This document shows positions 63,191-64,000 of a DNA stretch of 64,000 bases, in pieces. The position numbers and the translations under genes were made by a program. The DNA comes from Anaerolineae bacterium. Lineage in GTDB: Bacteria > Chloroflexota > Anaerolineae > Aggregatilineales > Phototrophicaceae. The first letter of the stretch is position 1. The number at the start of each line of letters is the position of its first letter. Under the pieces are notes generated by a model. The model was not told the DNA's origin. It saw only the letters and a list, made by a program, of their open reading frames with translations, and made no database searches. The stretch covers positions 1 through 64,000 of the forward strand of contig JALHNT010000019.1 of the NCBI GenBank assembly GCA_022843385.1, in the 5' to 3' direction.

Positions 63191-64000
63191 CTAACGAACA
63201 TCATGCCAGGCGGTATAGACCTCTTTACGACCTGATCTCATCGCGCGATATAAGGCATCCTGATCGACAGGAATGCTGAAAACCCGGACGCCTACTGCAT
63301 TGTAGATCGCATTGGCAATCGCTGGTGATGTGTTAATGGATGGAATTTCACCCACCCCTTTTGCGCCGTAAGGCCCTTCGCTTGAACGATGTTCAACCAG
63401 GTGACTGATGATCTCCGGTGTATGCTTGATGCTGGGCATTTTGTAGCGTGACAACAAGGTTGACCAGGGCACACCATTCTCAATGATATAGCTTTCAGTC
63501 AGGCAATTGCCCATCGCCATCACAATCCCACCCTCAATCTGCCCTTGCAGCAGCAATGGATTAATGGCGCGCCCGATGTCGGTGGCCGAGATGATCTTAT
63601 GCACTTTGACTTCACCGGTCATGAGATCGACCGATACCAAAGCACATTGTGTTGCATACGAGAAGGCAAAGTGCATATCGCCGCCGGTGCCGAGCGGTTG
63701 GGTCTTCGGCCCCCAATACTCGTGCAGGATACGGGTTGACATACCCTGCCCTTTCGCCAGTTTGACCGCCTGACTGAATGGCATCCGATGACCGTTGTTG
63801 CGGATCAGACCTTCTTCAAAAATCAACTGATCGGGTGGGCAATCCAGTTCTTCAGCTGCAACAGTGCTTAAGGCCTGGCGCAATCGCGAGGCGGCATGAC
63901 GGACTGCATTGCCTGTCATGAAAGTTTGCCGGCTAGCAGTCGTCGGGCCACCATTGGGTGTTAAGTCCGTATCAGATAGAAGCACACGTACCTGATGATA
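63191..64000 (-). CDS. Xanthine dehydrogenase/aldehyde oxidase-type molybdopterin subunit, C-terminal part
   Basis: The frame is open to the right edge, so only the last 269 residues are visible (gene begins outside the window). Motifs of the XdhA/CoxL class are clear: GGPTTASRQTFMTGNA (~residue 16), TGEVKVHKIISATDIGRAINP, QGQIEGGIVMAMG and GAKGVGEIPSINTSPAIANA, with Glu261-type catalytic Glu in GVGE. It hydroxylates aldehydes, purines or similar. An apparent start at 63985 is an internal codon. Confidence 0.9.
   Translation of the reverse strand, partial: YHQVRVLLSDTDLTPNGGPTTASRQTFMTGNAVRHAASRLRQALSTVAAEELDCPPDQLIFEEGLIRNNGHRMPFSQAVKLAKGQGMSTRILHEYWGPKTQPLGTGGDMHFAFSYATQCALVSVDLMTGEVKVHKIISATDIGRAINPLLLQGQIEGGIVMAMGNCLTESYIIENGVPWSTLLSRYKMPSIKHTPEIISHLVEHRSSEGPYGAKGVGEIPSINTSPAIANAIYNAVGVRVFSIPVDQDALYRAMRSGRKEVYTAWHDVR

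Noticed and set aside
1-64000. CRISPR array, rRNA genes, transposase or integrase genes
   Set aside because: None was seen on reading; no short regularly spaced repeats outside the carrier domains and no DDE or tyrosine-recombinase protein.

Overview
The window looks like chromosomal DNA of a Chloroflexota bacterium, probably Anaerolineae-like. The support is gene content: a secreted multi-SH3 protein, a large TPR protein, a TIR-WD40 protein, a nucleotide-transporter/HEAT/cyclic-nucleotide-binding fusion, a PUFA-synthase-like megasynthase, and single-copy tRNAs between metabolic genes. This placement is inference. Two tRNA genes (Arg-UCG and Asp-GUC) are present; there is no rRNA and no CRISPR array.

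Layout: (1) 1-2.9 kb is a GC-richer, accessory-looking block (FtsK/SpoIIIE ATPase cut by the window edge, a small membrane protein, a zinc-finger protein and a small partner). It abuts the 3' end of tRNA-Arg, as integrated elements often do. (2) 3-6.8 kb holds a TPR protein and a secreted SH3-repeat protein. (3) 6.9-15.3 kb is a biosynthetic group: hisZ and a long hisG on +; on - a divergent HisD homologue coupled to an APH-like kinase, UDP-sulfoquinovose synthase (sqdB), aspartate-semialdehyde dehydrogenase and prephenate dehydratase. (4) 15.3-22.5 kb is a sugar uptake and catabolism module: TIM-barrel isomerase, LacD-type aldolase, ribose-type ABC transporter, a variant phosphofructokinase and a ROK kinase. 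Together these suggest import, 6-phosphorylation, 1-phosphorylation and aldol cleavage of a hexose. (5) 22.5-34.6 kb has a PEP synthase/PPDK regulator and a lipid/polyketide operon: acyl-CoA dehydrogenase, a megasynthase with KS-AT-KS-4 ACP-like-KR-DH order (interrupted by an apparent one-base frameshift) and an Sfp-type PPTase.

(6) 35.1-54.2 kb is a long, tightly coupled catabolic cluster on - headed by a YheO-like regulator: RidA, an M20 homologue, E1-alpha, a Rieske oxygenase, E1-beta, a free lipoyl domain, an oligopeptide-type ABC transporter lacking its ATPases, two SDRs, an aldehyde dehydrogenase and an amidohydrolase. After a 410-base gap come four more coupled genes. A creatininase-family hydrolase is divergent. 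The mix of amide/amine hydrolases, oxygenase and dehydrogenases suggests breakdown of a nitrogen-containing compound; the substrate is unknown. (7) 54.4-60.6 kb is a two-gene TIR-WD40 plus NTT/HEAT/CNB module, the best candidate here for an undescribed signalling or defence-like system. (8) 60.5-64 kb has a GNAT acetyltransferase, a free-standing GAD-domain-like protein, an aldose-epimerase-like protein and the 3' part of a molybdopterin oxidoreductase gene.

Several enzymes lack expected active-site residues (HisD, the D-hydroxyacid dehydrogenase, the Ldh2-type protein, the M20 protein, and the ACP serines), so some family names are not reliable guides to function. All homology statements are from reading the translated sequence, without database searches.
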